In this document: positions 37,297 through 48,689 of the stretch, piece after piece
How the letters are laid out: each line of letters starts with the position of its first letter
Numbering within the stretch: the stretch's first letter is position 1
Source: Phyto melanocephala
Lineage: Eukaryota > Arthropoda > Insecta > Diptera > Rhinophoridae
Reading direction: 5' to 3'
Assembly: GCA_941918925.1 (NCBI GenBank)
Contig: OW799235.1
Span: 104,673,947-104,737,946 of the forward strand
DNA: 64,000 bases
The notes under the pieces: model-generated
What the model saw: the letters and a program-made list of their open reading frames with translations, nothing else
What the model was told of the DNA's origin: nothing
Database searches by the model: none
Program-made: the position numbers and the translations under genes

Positions 37297-37344
37297 GAGT
37301 GGAATGCATTCTCGAAACCAGCTACGGTTTCATCATCAGCACTC
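37297..37344 (-). ncRNA. Hammerhead ribozyme motif, Penelope type
   Basis: Minus strand: stem I GAGUG/CACUC (both arms perfect), core CUGAUGA, stem II GAAACC/GGUUUC with a 6-nt loop, and a short palindromic stem III (AAUGCAUU) ending UUC before the cleavage site. The second core box is GAGA instead of GAAA, which should cripple self-cleavage. An extra U after CUGAUGA is shared with the other two motifs in the window. Confidence 0.7.
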
Positions 37345-37880
37345 TTTTGATCAGAACTACAGGTGTTGTATGTAAATATCAACTATTTAACTCAGTAATG
37401 TATTGAGAATTGAAATAAAGAATTATTTGTTCTAATTGATTTCATGTTATATCAAATACATATCATTGAGTTAGTACGAAATTTAAATACATCTGCTTTT
37501 CCTGTATTCTTTTTTGCACGTCATTACCACAGTTTTAATGTTTGCCTTTAGCTTAAGATGTCGCTAAAGCAATTTTTTTGCAATTATGCAGTTGTATTAT
37601 ATATATCTCACATGCTTTAAACAAGATGGTATTAGTTTTAACAATGTTCATTTTACACCAAGCCAATGTGTTTTTTTGTTGTATTTTAATTTTTATGAAC
37701 TTTTTTCAATTTGTATTATATTTTAAATTTTTAAATTATAGGCTATAAGTTCAATGTGATAACGACAAGAATATTTATTATTAAAAGGACCTTAAGCTTA
37801 AAAAACTATTAAACATATATTATTATAAAAGGTCAAAGAAAATAAATAATTTTTAAAAAAATATAAAAAAAAATAAAATT

Positions 37881-38271
37881 TTTTGGCTCAGCTGTGATTC
37901 GATGCCACGTTTTCTCTAACCAGTATACATGTTTGTATGTATGTATGTTGTTGTTGTAATGTTTTCTTTGTGAAAAAAAATCGAGGTGGTCGTGGGTTTT
38001 TGCTCATATCTCAGTTCTTTATGAACCGATATTTCTGATTTTCAATACCGACCTACTCCCGAATATTTCTGTAATTTTAATACCTCACCCGGGTCCAAGC
38101 CATTTCGGGGGGCTTCAAAAAGTTGATTTCAACATACACACGGACAGACGGTCAGACGGACAGACTGAAAGAGCTTAATCGACTCCTCTATTCATACGCT
38201 TTCAGAAAATAAATACTTTATGGGGTCGGAAATCAAAATTGTAGAAATTTCACACGGAATGACAAAACTAT
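37881..38271 (-). repeat. Helentron-like subfamily 2 fragment, copy C
   Basis: Matches 28528-28920 almost base for base (TTTTGGCTCAGCTG, GATGCCACGTTTTCTC, the GACAGACGG tract, TTTATGGGGTCGGAAAT). Both element ends are missing. Confidence 0.8.
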
Positions 38272-38788
38272 AACAGACAAAACTAAAAACAGACTGTACT
38301 TAAAATTTTTTACATGAGAAAAAATTGTTTAGTATTTAAAAACAAAATATAATACTTCTGTAATTAAAATAGAAATTTATTTGTAATAATGGACTTGTAA
38401 TAAGGTTCATTAAATCTGCTCAATTTATGTTCTTGAGCCAGTGGCCAAATTCTCTTTCACTATCATAACCTGGTTACTTTGAAATGATATCAATACTTGC
38501 TTAATAACCATTAAAACGTTATTAATATCTTAACAATTTTACGCATTCTCTATGAAGTTGATACAAGGTTTAATTTATTAGCTTTCAAGTTTTAAGATTT
38601 ACGTCTTTCAAGTAATAAATTTATAGAAGCAAAGTTTTTCCGAAAATAAATTTGAAATCTCTGTAAACATATAAATACTTTAGAAAAACATAAATTTCTT
38701 TTAACACTTCCTCATACTTTTTCTAGAACACTTTCGTATGACACATATTTCATATAACTACAGGTTTATACATATGTATATGTATGTA
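38272..38788. other. AT-rich intronic DNA with TATG tract
   Basis: No gene. A TATGTA microsatellite at about 38770-38788 abuts the retrotransposon. Confidence 0.4.
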
Positions 38789-39957
38789 TAGATGAGTGGC
38801 TTATAAGAGAACATAAGACCAGATACCAAAGAATAACGGATATCTTACCGATAGGAAATATTACAGAATTAACATGTGATAAAATCCCGATGAGATATGA
38901 GAATATTAACTGCATCACCATTATACCGGAAGAGGGAGAATGGGATGAGATAATCAGGATGGGAAACACCCACGGAATCGATCTTTATACAGACGGTTCA
39001 AAGATTGGTGACCAAACTGGAATGGGCTTATACGACATAAGCCGAAATAGAGGCAAATACTTCCGTCTACCAGATCACAACACTATTTTTCAGGCTGAGA
39101 TCATGGCGATTACGGAAGGAATTAAATGGATAAAGGAAACGAATAGCGAAACTCCGATTCGTATCTTTACGGATAGCCAATCAGTGATTAAGACATTGAG
39201 AAAGGAGAAAGTTGAATCCCGGAACGTTTTGCAATGCAAGAGTGAGATAAACTCATATGCAAATTGTGAACATCTGGAGATAATATGGATACCAAGCCAT
39301 CACGGGCTGATCGGAAACGAGAAAGCCGACAAATTATCCAAAATGGGAGCTCTTTTGAGTACTATAACTTTGGAGAACGCCAAACCCCTTAAACGATTTA
39401 AGGATGAACTTAAACGTTGGGCAATGGAAGAACATGTCAGAAAATGGCAAAGCACTGATGTCGGTAAGGTGACAAGAACACTCTGGGGTGACCCAAATCT
39501 TGGGAAGTCAAAGGAGATTTTGAGACTAAGTAGACCTACACTTAGGAAATTAACCGGTGTAATTACAGGTCATACGGAGTTGAGAACTCATTTAGCACGC
39601 ATGGGATTATCTGAGGAGACGACATGTAGAGCTTGTGAGGAAGAGGATGAGACCCTGGTACACTACCTCTGTCATTGTCCTGCGTTTGGGCATATTAGAC
39701 GCGAAAATTTTACAGTAGATAATATGCCGAACTTGGAATACCTGGGGAACTCGAACTGGAGATCCATAAGGCGTTACATTGATGGGACTGGTTTCTTGGA
39801 CTAGTCCGATATTTATGGGAAATTATGTTTATGGTTTTTTGTTTGGGAATTCCGTTTTCCACATGGAGCGCACAACATGCCAACTGGGCATAGGTGTATA
39901 CCTGTCATGGGTTTGGGCTTTTATACCCCTCCTTTTCAACCTAACCTAACCTAACCT
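38789..39957 (+). mobile_element. 5'-truncated non-LTR retrotransposon with intact RNase H end
   Basis: This is a better preserved copy of the element at 1-797. The open frame reads from about 38789 (no true start; the first in-frame Met is 38890) to a stop at 39804. It includes a complete RNase H domain with DLYTDGSK (first D), AEIMAITEG (E), FTDSQSV (D) and HHGLIGNEKAD (H...D). It is followed by the C-terminal knuckle CRACEEEDETLVHYLCHCPA. The 3' UTR ends in three CCTAA repeats at about 39957. The 5' junction falls in a TATG/TGTA microsatellite, as expected for incomplete reverse transcription. RNase H after the RT suggests an I/Loa/R1-like lineage; the RT itself is absent. Confidence 0.88.
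38890..39804 (+). CDS. RNase H / C-terminal fragment of non-LTR ORF2
   Basis: This is a 304-residue open frame without stop codons: a ribonuclease HI-like domain at about residues 25-160, a linker rich in basic residues, and a CxxC...HxxxxC knuckle near residues 248-270. All four acidic catalytic positions appear present. It is a truncated piece of a polyprotein and the ATG is only the first Met in the fragment, so it is not expected to be translated on its own. In copies of this kind the domain removes RNA from the RNA/DNA hybrid during target-primed reverse transcription. Confidence 0.8.
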   Translation: MRYENINCITIIPEEGEWDEIIRMGNTHGIDLYTDGSKIGDQTGMGLYDISRNRGKYFRLPDHNTIFQAEIMAITEGIKWIKETNSETPIRIFTDSQSVIKTLRKEKVESRNVLQCKSEINSYANCEHLEIIWIPSHHGLIGNEKADKLSKMGALLSTITLENAKPLKRFKDELKRWAMEEHVRKWQSTDVGKVTRTLWGDPNLGKSKEILRLSRPTLRKLTGVITGHTELRTHLARMGLSEETTCRACEEEDETLVHYLCHCPAFGHIRRENFTVDNMPNLEYLGNSNWRSIRRYIDGTGFLD

Positions 39958-41100
39958 ATGTATATACCAGCAACAGTATGCTTTCATGTACAGATGTAAA
40001 CGTATATTGAATTTTTGTTGAACTGCTGATGTTAAAACCCATTACATATGAACAATTCTCATTTGATTTGTCGATTTCTTTTGTTCGACTTTTATGTATT
40101 GTGTCATTGCAACACATTCAAAATAAAAAATTGTTTCTTACACACATACATAGTTGCATCTATGTATGTAGATTTTCGTTTGTATGTTTGAGTTTTTTGT
40201 TTGCATGTTGGATTGTCCTTACTATGTCTACTAGAACATGTACAAATACTTCTTCATTTTACAATATCCAATTTCTGCAGTTTAATTGTAAATTTCAACA
40301 CTTTGCCAAACGTTGGTTACGAACAATATAGTAAATGTTCCGCATTTATGTTTCCTATCTTATTCTTCTTCCTCCCCTTTCTTACAACTCTGTATCAGTT
40401 TGCTATGACAAAAAAAAATATTACAATTGTAGAAATTTTCGCATTTTTTCTGTCTTCAAAAAAAAAAAACTGAAAATCATAAATCATTGAAAATAAATTT
40501 AATAAAAGATCACTCGAAAAATGCAATGTGCATTTAATATATATACAGGCAATGTACGAATGGACAAAAATTAAATTCAAATATTACTCAACAAGTTGTT
40601 CCGAACAAAAAGAAAGTTTTGTTCCGAGCAAATACAACGCTTTGATGTTTTTTCTAAAAACCTACAAACAGATTTTTTCAGCTTCTAGACAATCGCAAAG
40701 GTTAGTATTGATATAAAATGAAGGGGCTTGATTAGTTTAATATAATACGCTTACAACTAATATTTAAATTTTTTAAGCAGGCTTGACCATTTCTATTACA
40801 AAGAATTTTTTAATTGTGATAATGAAGGTATAATCTGGAAAGTATAATACACTATAAAAATACTTTAAACCATAGGTGCTCATTTAATCAAACATTTGTT
40901 TGTATTTCCACCTCCTTTATTTGTATGCTCTCGAATTTAGGCCCTCATGAAACAGCGACAAGTGCACATGCTTAACGGCCTTGCTAATATTTATTCAAAT
41001 AAAGGGCATAAGAAAATTATGATGGAATTAAAAAAATATTTTGTTTTTAAAAAGTCAAATTTAAAACTTCAAAATTCATTAAAAATTTTTAATTTTAACA
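39958..41100. other. AT-rich intronic DNA
   Basis: Several overlapping short frames on both strands (40029-40716, 40947-41222) show no recognisable domain. Confidence 0.35.
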
Positions 41101-41103
41101 ACA

Positions 41104-41634
41104 AGGCGAATTCAATATCAGGTGATATCATCCCTGCAACAAACACAAAAAGGCCAAGAGAATGTCAAAACACAAAAAAACAAATTTTTTGTTTACTTTT
41201 AATTAAAATTTTATTTTTATAAATTTACGCGAAAAGTTTTAAAATAAATAAGTATTTTTAATTTATTTCCTTAATTTGTGCCAGTTTATATCACATATTT
41301 GTGTTTTATATCACATTTTTTACAATTTTCAGAACTTTAAATCACTTGGACAAACACAACGGAAATTTTGCATTTTTTGAATTAAAAACATTACAAATGT
41401 TGTTTATTCAACTTATAAAATCTGTTTTACTTATTTTCCAATAAGTTATTGCACAAATATTAGTATTTTTTTTTATATTTTTCCACAAATTTTAACACTT
41501 TTATAAAAATTTTCAATCAACGCACATAAAAATTAATTTAAATGTAAACAAACTTTGACATTGTGCCGTAAAAATAAAACGAACAAAAAACAATCAGCTG
41601 GCTTCTTAACATCACCTAATGTTGAATTCGCCTT
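41104..41634. mobile_element. ~530-bp MITE with AAGGCGAATTCAA ends
   Basis: Left end CAAGGCGAATTCAATATCAG and right end the complement of CAAGGCGAATTCAACATTAG, each followed by GTGAT. Interior non-coding. Its right half (about 41370-41632) recurs at 51310-51535. Confidence 0.65.
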
Positions 41635-42240
41635 GTTTAACAAGGAAAAAAATAAAAAATTCAGTGTTTACTGCATTTTTATTAGTTTTTTACACCCAAA
41701 AAAATTTCTTGTATTAAATTTTAATGGAAATCTTTACGCCTATTTATTCTTTTAACTAAAAAATAAAAAAATTAAGTGTGAACTGCATTACTTATTTTAC
41801 ATTAAAAATAAACAAAACAATTTTTTGTGACTAAATTTTGATAAAAATCTGTAAGCTTACTTTTTCATAGCACTGTACTTTAAAATTCTCTCACCAATAC
41901 GGCTGCAAATTATTTTTGGCCACCTATGCTTTAAACCTATGATAGTCGCCACTACAAAATGGCGTTCAGTTAATTTATATGTGGGTCGAATATAGTATAT
42001 AAAAATGGTCCCGAATTAGCCCTCTCAATATTGGTATCAAATCCATGATTGAGTCTGAGAAACATGGCGGATAATTTTGTTTTTGTTTTACCAATATGGG
42101 TATCAAATCAAAATGCTTTCCCAGTGGAATACAGTGAACTATGTAAATATTCAAAATCAAAGATGGCATCTGAAGTAAGAGAGCACATTGACTCATAACA
42201 TTAAATCCGAAATCTAAACTATTTTATGATTAGGTCATTA
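41635..42240. other. AT-rich intronic DNA
   Basis: A weak internal duplication (…ACTGCATT…TTTTTATTAGTT versus …ACTGCATTACTTATTTTAC) may be a decayed repeat. No gene. Confidence 0.3.
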
Positions 42241-43209
42241 TATATGAGGAGCCGCAGAACAAAAGGTGCTTTTTCGCATTTCGCGAAAAATTGGTTTTTT
42301 TGGTATTTTTATAATATTTAGGTTGAAATCTTGTAGAAACAATAAAGTTTGCATTATTATTATTTTTTTTTTACAAAGTAAATGGGTTCTAAAAAATTTA
42401 TGCATAACAAAAGGTGCTTTTTTGATTATTTTTTTTCAAAAGGTGCTTTTTTGATTATTTTTTATCAAAAGGTTCTTTTCCATAATCTTTGTGTAGTTTC
42501 ACTTTTTACTTTAATGATCAAACCAAACTACAGTTAAAGTAAAATTAATCAGATGTTAAAGTCTTTGTGGAAAGTCTTTTAATAAAACAGTTTGGTAAAG
42601 ACTGGAGTGAAAATCAGTCATTATTTTGGTATAAGAACATTTTGTATAACCAGGATAAAGGTATGGAGGATTCAATAGACGAAAATGTTGGATGTTCTTG
42701 CCTAGAAGAAGATGTTGGAACAAGAGTTTAACTTTAACAAATTTTATATGTATTTAATTTAAGGCTAAGAAAGAAATGTTTAAGTTGCAATTTTATTTAA
42801 TAAAACGACAAAAATTATATACTTAATTTAACATTTTTTAATATATTAGATCAGGTTTTACCACATTCAGTCAAAATTTTATCGTCATTTATGTGTATTC
42901 GCATTACAAAATATACTTTTTCCTTCTATTAACAGAACGTGCTCTTTTACTTTTTTTAACAAAAGGTGCTTTTTTGCTTTCTTTTTTACAAAAGGTGCTT
43001 TTTCCGAAATAAAAATGGAATTATATCAAACATCCTTAATATTTAATAGGGTGACTTATGACAGTTAGATGCATCTGTAGATAAGTAAAATACTTGTTAG
43101 CATTTGCAGGTTCTTGCAGTTTTTTAAAGTGGCGAAAAAAATAAATCTCAATTTCCCAAAAATTTGAAATGAGCGAAAAAGCACCTTTTGTTCTGCGGCT
43201 CCTCATATA
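42241..43209. mobile_element. ~960-bp inverted-repeat element with an internal motif array
   Basis: 37-bp terminal inverted repeats are essentially perfect: TATGAGGAGCCGCAGAACAA then AAGGTGCTTTTTCGC. Possible TATA target duplications lie at 42241-42244 and 43206-43209. The motif ACAAAAGGTGCTTTTT recurs inside near 42407, 42436, (imperfect) 42465, 42958 and 42986. No transposase was recognised; a short frame around 42662-42729 (MEDSIDENVGCS...) is unassigned. Confidence 0.75.
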
Positions 43210-45892
43210 TTAATGAACATAATGGTGAAGGGTTTATTTTATTTTGCACGGCTGATACTTTTTAACACACACTTTATACTAAGAAATATTTATCTTTGAG
43301 CTAAGAAGGTATATTCTATTAAAAGCTTGCATGACGCTTCATTATAGGACATATAACAGTGGGTTTAAGTTTTTAAAATGAAATCATACCAGGTGATGAG
43401 ACACACTTTTATTTTTTGAATCATCAACATTTTTAAATTTGAATTTCAAAAAAGAAAAAAAAATTTTTGAAAAGTACTGTAGATAAAGATCGGTATTAAC
43501 GTGTCAGTATTTGACAGTCACTACCACTAGTACTTAATATGGTAGTAAGTCCTTTCTTATAGATATATTGATATGACTGATACATGGTTTTAATAACTAA
43601 ATTATAGATTTTCTATTTATGTACTTTACGCTTTTTCAATCAGTATTATGCCTCACTGCACTTCGCATTTTTTTTAATTAAAAATATATACTTAGTAATA
43701 AGTGTGTGAAAAATTTAACGTCGAAAAAGAAATTTCAACTCCGTGACTGCAAAATTTTGTCACATTAATGCAAAATAATGATAAATAATCTTATTTGATA
43801 GTTCGTATGTACAAGTAAGGCGGTGGTAACTTGTTTTTGTTTAAAGTTTTAATTTTTTACTTGTGCTTTATTTAATAAAAACAAATAAAAATAAATTTAA
43901 TAAAATTCATTTCATTGGCTTAATGTTTATTAAAAACCTTTCCTTCTTGTCTTATGTTTATTATTTAAAAAACATATTTATATAAAAAAAACGTAAAATT
44001 TCCTAAAAATTACATCCCTGAGCGTTACAATCTTTAAGGCGATATTAGCTTTAATATTTATTAAAAGAAAATTAAGACTTCTTACTAAAAAGTATTTTTG
44101 TCTTTCAAAACCCAAGAATTGTGTTTTCTTTGAAGAGTTAATTTGAAAACATTAATGTAGGCAAAACCACATTATAAACCTTTTTAGACAAGCTTTTTTG
44201 TGAGTGTATTATCATCGTTGATAGGAGTATATTCAAGAAATTGTTTAACATACATAACAAGCCTTAAATGTTCTACTTTCATTTCCGTTTAAAGGTTTTT
44301 GTGTCTGGCCTAGATTTTTTCTTTTTTAATGAATGTGGAACGTTGGTGAAAATTTGTATAACAAAAAGGCTTAAGTTCTTTCCTAACAAGACAGAATTTA
44401 ATTCGATTTATGACTTCTTAATTAAGAGTATTGTATAATAAGATATTATGTTCGAAAAAATTTAAAAATATAGTTTAAGCAAATTGCCATACTGCTAAGG
44501 ATTTTATAATTTTTTTTCAATTTACAATATAAATAACAAAAACTAGTTAAAAGTCTTTACATAAAGTAAATTTTTTAAAAAATTCTTCAAGATAATGACA
44601 GACAATAAAAATAGAGAAATGTAAGAGTTTTTTTTTTACAAGAAAATGCTTTTAAAAATATAAGAATGGGATTAGTCAAGGCATATTCTATGCAATGGCA
44701 AATTGCTACAATAAAGCAAGATTTTTTTAGATATTTTTTGTCAAAGCAAATTCGTATATGGGGGATATTCAAGTCATTAAGGTTACTTTAGCTTAATATA
44801 ATTTGATATCAAAAAGGCATATATATTTGTAAAAATCCATGATGAAGGGTATGAAAGCAACATTTTGAAATAAATCTAATCAAAAAATTACACATATGTG
44901 AGTTGTTCAATACCACACCGAAAATCTCATTTTCCATCCCTGCATAAGTAATTCAAATCTATGCGAATTCAAAACATTTTGACAGGGCGTTGCTCGATTA
45001 GATGTCGAGGCAAGACTACCTTAAAATGTGCCTACAGATTATTTGTTTTAAATATTGCTCTAAACCAAAACTTTCTATTTAAATAAAAATTTGCGTTTAT
45101 GTCATCAAATATTGTAGAAGCAAATATGTAGTATCAGAAACTATTTTAAACTTATCTTTAGAATAATTTTGAAGAATAAATTAAACAAAATTGTATTTAT
45201 ATATTGAAAAACTGAATAATTTATATGATAAAATTTTTGGCTAAAAGCTTAACAATATTCCAATCCAAATACTTTTAAATATTTTTCCCTCGACAACTGC
45301 CATCTTCGATGTAAAGTAGGTTTGTTAGGAAATGTATAAACAAATTCAAATGACAAAGTGGAAGTGCATACTGTCACTATATTTATGTGAAATATGTACA
45401 CACTTGTACTTACCAACACTTAAAACGATGTGAGTATGTGTGTGCATGTAAGTATGTAAATAAATATTTATGATATTTTACAATTTAAATTGTTCACAAA
45501 CTATTCTCTCAACGCGTTTTAAATTTATGCCACACTTTTAGTTAAAGAAAAAAACTTTAATAAACAGAAAATAGAAAGAAAAAAATGAACACGAGCAAAA
45601 CATCATGCAATTTGAATTGTTGGTACGAAATAACAACTACAGACTGAAGTGGCTTGATTTATAATTGTTTCAAAATAAGTATATAAAATTGAATTTCTTA
45701 AAAAAGTTTTAAATCAAGTGATTTTATTTTTTAATCAAAGTTAGCAATTTAGGAACACATTAGTAAATTGTTTATCTTTAAAAGTTCAAATTAAAATATA
45801 ATTTTATTTAAATTATAAATTTACTTAAACTGGTGTGCTTTGGAATCAGCAGAAAAGAAAAGTTAATCTGAAAGACGAACTTATTTATTAAT
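43210..45892. other. AT-rich intronic DNA
   Basis: No gene or repeat recognised. Confidence 0.35.
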
Positions 45893-47890
45893 TACTAGTT
45901 GAACCCGGGCACTTTGCTAGACTCAACAGCATTTTTCTATTGCATTAATTTAAAATTCAATGTTGTTATCATTGTTAGAGACAATTAATTACTCATTGTT
46001 GTTAGTTGAATTAAATTTATATTCTTGCTGCTGTTACTTCATTTCTTACCAACCTTCTAGTATTATTTTCAGTTACATTACCCATTTGTTAATCCAGTTA
46101 TCCTTTTCAAAGTTTTTAAGCCAATTGAGGTTGGAAAGACAGACAGACACAATGAGAGACAGATAGAGATATTGACGAAAATTCTTAAAAGTTATATCTA
46201 ATATTCTTGTTTATTTACTAAATGCACCGCTATCAAAATGTAAGAACTTACTTTAGATACAGACACCATTTTTGTATAACCTTATAATAAATATTGATGG
46301 ATTTGGTGCCATCTATATCAATACTTAATAACTGGAGTTAGCTACATATACAACCTGTTGATGGCTTGCCTATGATTTACAAATGTTTTAGCCTTTTGGT
46401 TATAACAGAATATTAGCATCACATCTTTCGCTTGCTCCTAAACCGGAGTATCTAACTTTTCTGTCTGCGTTTCCAGTGGTAAACCATCTAACGTCTTTCT
46501 CACTTGAGCTTTATTTTCGATTCTAACGATATGTTTTTATTCATCGTTAACCTTCTTATACACTTAACAAAATCTATACCGAGATACTGCTCATAGGTTG
46601 GCTCAAATGCGTCCATAGAATTTACACAAGATCATTCTCTCGAATACATTGAACACGGCTTTATTTGATTACCCATGCATTGCAAATATATAATTACAGG
46701 CAATTCGTATATGTGGGATTATTGTCAAATGTAATTTTAGTCTTAAAAAAAAAGAAATTTGTTATACTGATTTTAAATAAGCATCTATTTGCCATCTTTT
46801 TTACCTCAGTGTTGAAATTGCTCTTTTGATTTATTGTTGATTGGAGATATTAAAATTTGTCTACTATCTTAATGTTGCAACTGCATATTTTTCATATTTT
46901 TTCTTTTGTCGTGAAGTCTTTATAGCAGGTAGCAGCATTATCCACGCCTTTTCCTTATTTGCAACCAGATCCATTACAAATAACTAATTTTCACTTTCTT
47001 TAATAATCAATTATATCTTACACTCTTATCTCGGTGTTTTCCATGTCTTCCAGATATGCTACTCGTATATCGCTCTTGTAGTTAATTCTGTCCATTATCT
47101 TAACATTTTTTTGTTTGAGAAAAATTTTCCATCAATCTGTTACAGAAGTAAGAAGTGGTTTTAGTTTAAAATAGTTTATATTTCAGCTGAGGATTTCGTG
47201 TTAGATCTCATTCTTATTATTAAAGGGCGGTATTCTAAAAACAAAATACCAAACATATTATTTTTATACAGAATGAAATATGAATTGAATTGTCAAATAT
47301 AAATAGCATTGACATAAAAATATAAAAAAAATTACTGAGTTGCACTAAAACAAATTACAAAAGCAAGCCGTTTTTGAATTGACTTGTAGATAAACTGGTT
47401 TATCAGTAGTATGGCAAGGCTCATTATAAACCAAAAGGGTCCTTCAAAATGTACCCACACTTTTTAAAATGTTATTCGTTACCACAAGACATACAGAAAT
47501 AATATTCGTTAAAACAAAGGTGGAAAAATGTAAATATGCTCTGCCTGTATTATAGGGTGAAATCTGAAAAAATTTAAATTTTCCCACTCTTTTATGTTAC
47601 TGGTGTTTCATTTATCATTTTCATTTACTTTCAAACTAAAATAGAATTCATAAAAAAATACTCGCCAAACTCAACACTTGACTTTATAACCGCACACAGA
47701 AACATACACAATCAAAATACATGCATAAGAAATACTTCACAGAATGGGAACACACTTTCTCATGCCACTACAACATTTTTTTTTTTCTCATAAAACTTTC
47801 CATGTTGTTTTTCTTGCTATCTTCTCCCACTTTTTTATTATCGTTGTTGTTGATTTCTTTTTCTTTCCTTTTTGTTATGCATAATTATAG
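45893..47890. other. Intron before exon C; possible decayed repeat
   Basis: TACTAGTTGAACCCGGGCAC at 45893 and GACAGACAGACAC at 46138 resemble the termini of the 120-bp-unit family but are highly diverged. 46430-47130 is less AT-rich and could be an old coding remnant, which I cannot identify. The frame 47721-47975 is a shadow of exon C. Confidence 0.3.
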
Positions 47891-48066
47891 GTTTTGGACT
47901 ATACCCAGTACTATATGGATTTACAATTGGCAAATACTTTGGGCGAACCTAACTGGATGCCCGAATACAATTTAACACATTACTATGCTTTAAGTGATAT
48001 ATCAGCGATTTCCTTGCATAATTTTGTGGATCGTTTTACAAGCAACGATGGTTCCTGGTTTGCCAA
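47891..48066 (+). CDS. Acid sphingomyelinase-like phosphodiesterase, internal exon C
   Basis: This is a 176-nt exon in phase 0 at its start, as needed after exon B. It encodes VLDYTQYYMDLQLANTLGEP, then WMPEYNLTHYYALSDISAIS, then LHNFVDRFTSNDGSWFA plus two bases. 'LDY.QYY.DL' and 'W..EY.lt..Y...d.s' are typical of the region C-terminal to the catalytic domain in this family. The acceptor is ataattatag and the donor GCCAA|gtaagt, giving phase 2. A further exon with the cysteine-rich C-terminus is expected. I searched the plus strand to the end of the window by eye and found no convincing candidate, so it is either short or beyond 64000. The ILP genes on the other strand then lie either in the next intron or downstream. 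Confidence 0.92.
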
Positions 48067-48689
48067 GTAAGTATATTTCTATCTATTTTATTTTTATTAT
48101 TCCTGTCTACAATAAAAAATTTTCGTTAAATTCTGAGGTTTTTACTGTCGGCTTTTTTTTTATTTTTTAGTTTTATTTTTGTACACAAATACAATGTTTT
48201 TCATTTTATTTTTCCCCGATATTTTTGCTGAAATTAATTTTCGTAACATTTTTTGTTTTATAAAGTTTGGCAGCCGTTGCCAAATGTTTGTTTATGCTAA
48301 TTTCTTTCGAATCGAATTTTAAATAGCTGTTACTTTGTATTTTTCAATTCGTGTAGAGAGAGATTTTATGGGTGAATGTGTGTGGTATTTTATGTACGTG
48401 TTATCGACGCTGTGTGCAGTTACTTTTATAGTCTGTCTTGCATATACACACATACACATACATATGTATATGTAAGTGTATTATGTTGGCAGGATATATT
48501 TGATTAAATTTGCACATTGTTATTTACCTTATCTTAAAGAGTAAAATGAAACATGAAACGGTTTTGTATATGAAAAAAAAGGAATTACTAAAAAATAGTC
48601 TTTATAAGTATGTATATAATAAGTTTTTAGTTTTTATGAACACAATTTTTTTAACAAACTCCTTTTAAAAACCCTTAAATGAATTTAAT
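48067..48689. other. Intron start after exon C
   Basis: Donor gtaagt, then AT-rich DNA with a CATACA microsatellite near 48445. No exon seen. Confidence 0.45.

Larger units (their letters stand above)
36937..37819. mobile_element. Penelope-like inverted/direct-repeat structure with hammerhead motifs
   Basis: A perfect 46-bp inverted repeat (36937-36982 and 37774-37819) encloses about 790 bp. Inside are a 98-bp apparently identical direct repeat (37171-37268 and 37680-37777), a plus-strand hammerhead motif (37096-37142) and a minus-strand one (37297-37344). Penelope-like retroelements are known for hammerheads in pseudo-LTRs and for inverted or partial tandem copies. No RT or GIY-YIG coding is present here, so this would be a terminal remnant or a non-autonomous derivative. 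Confidence 0.6.
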
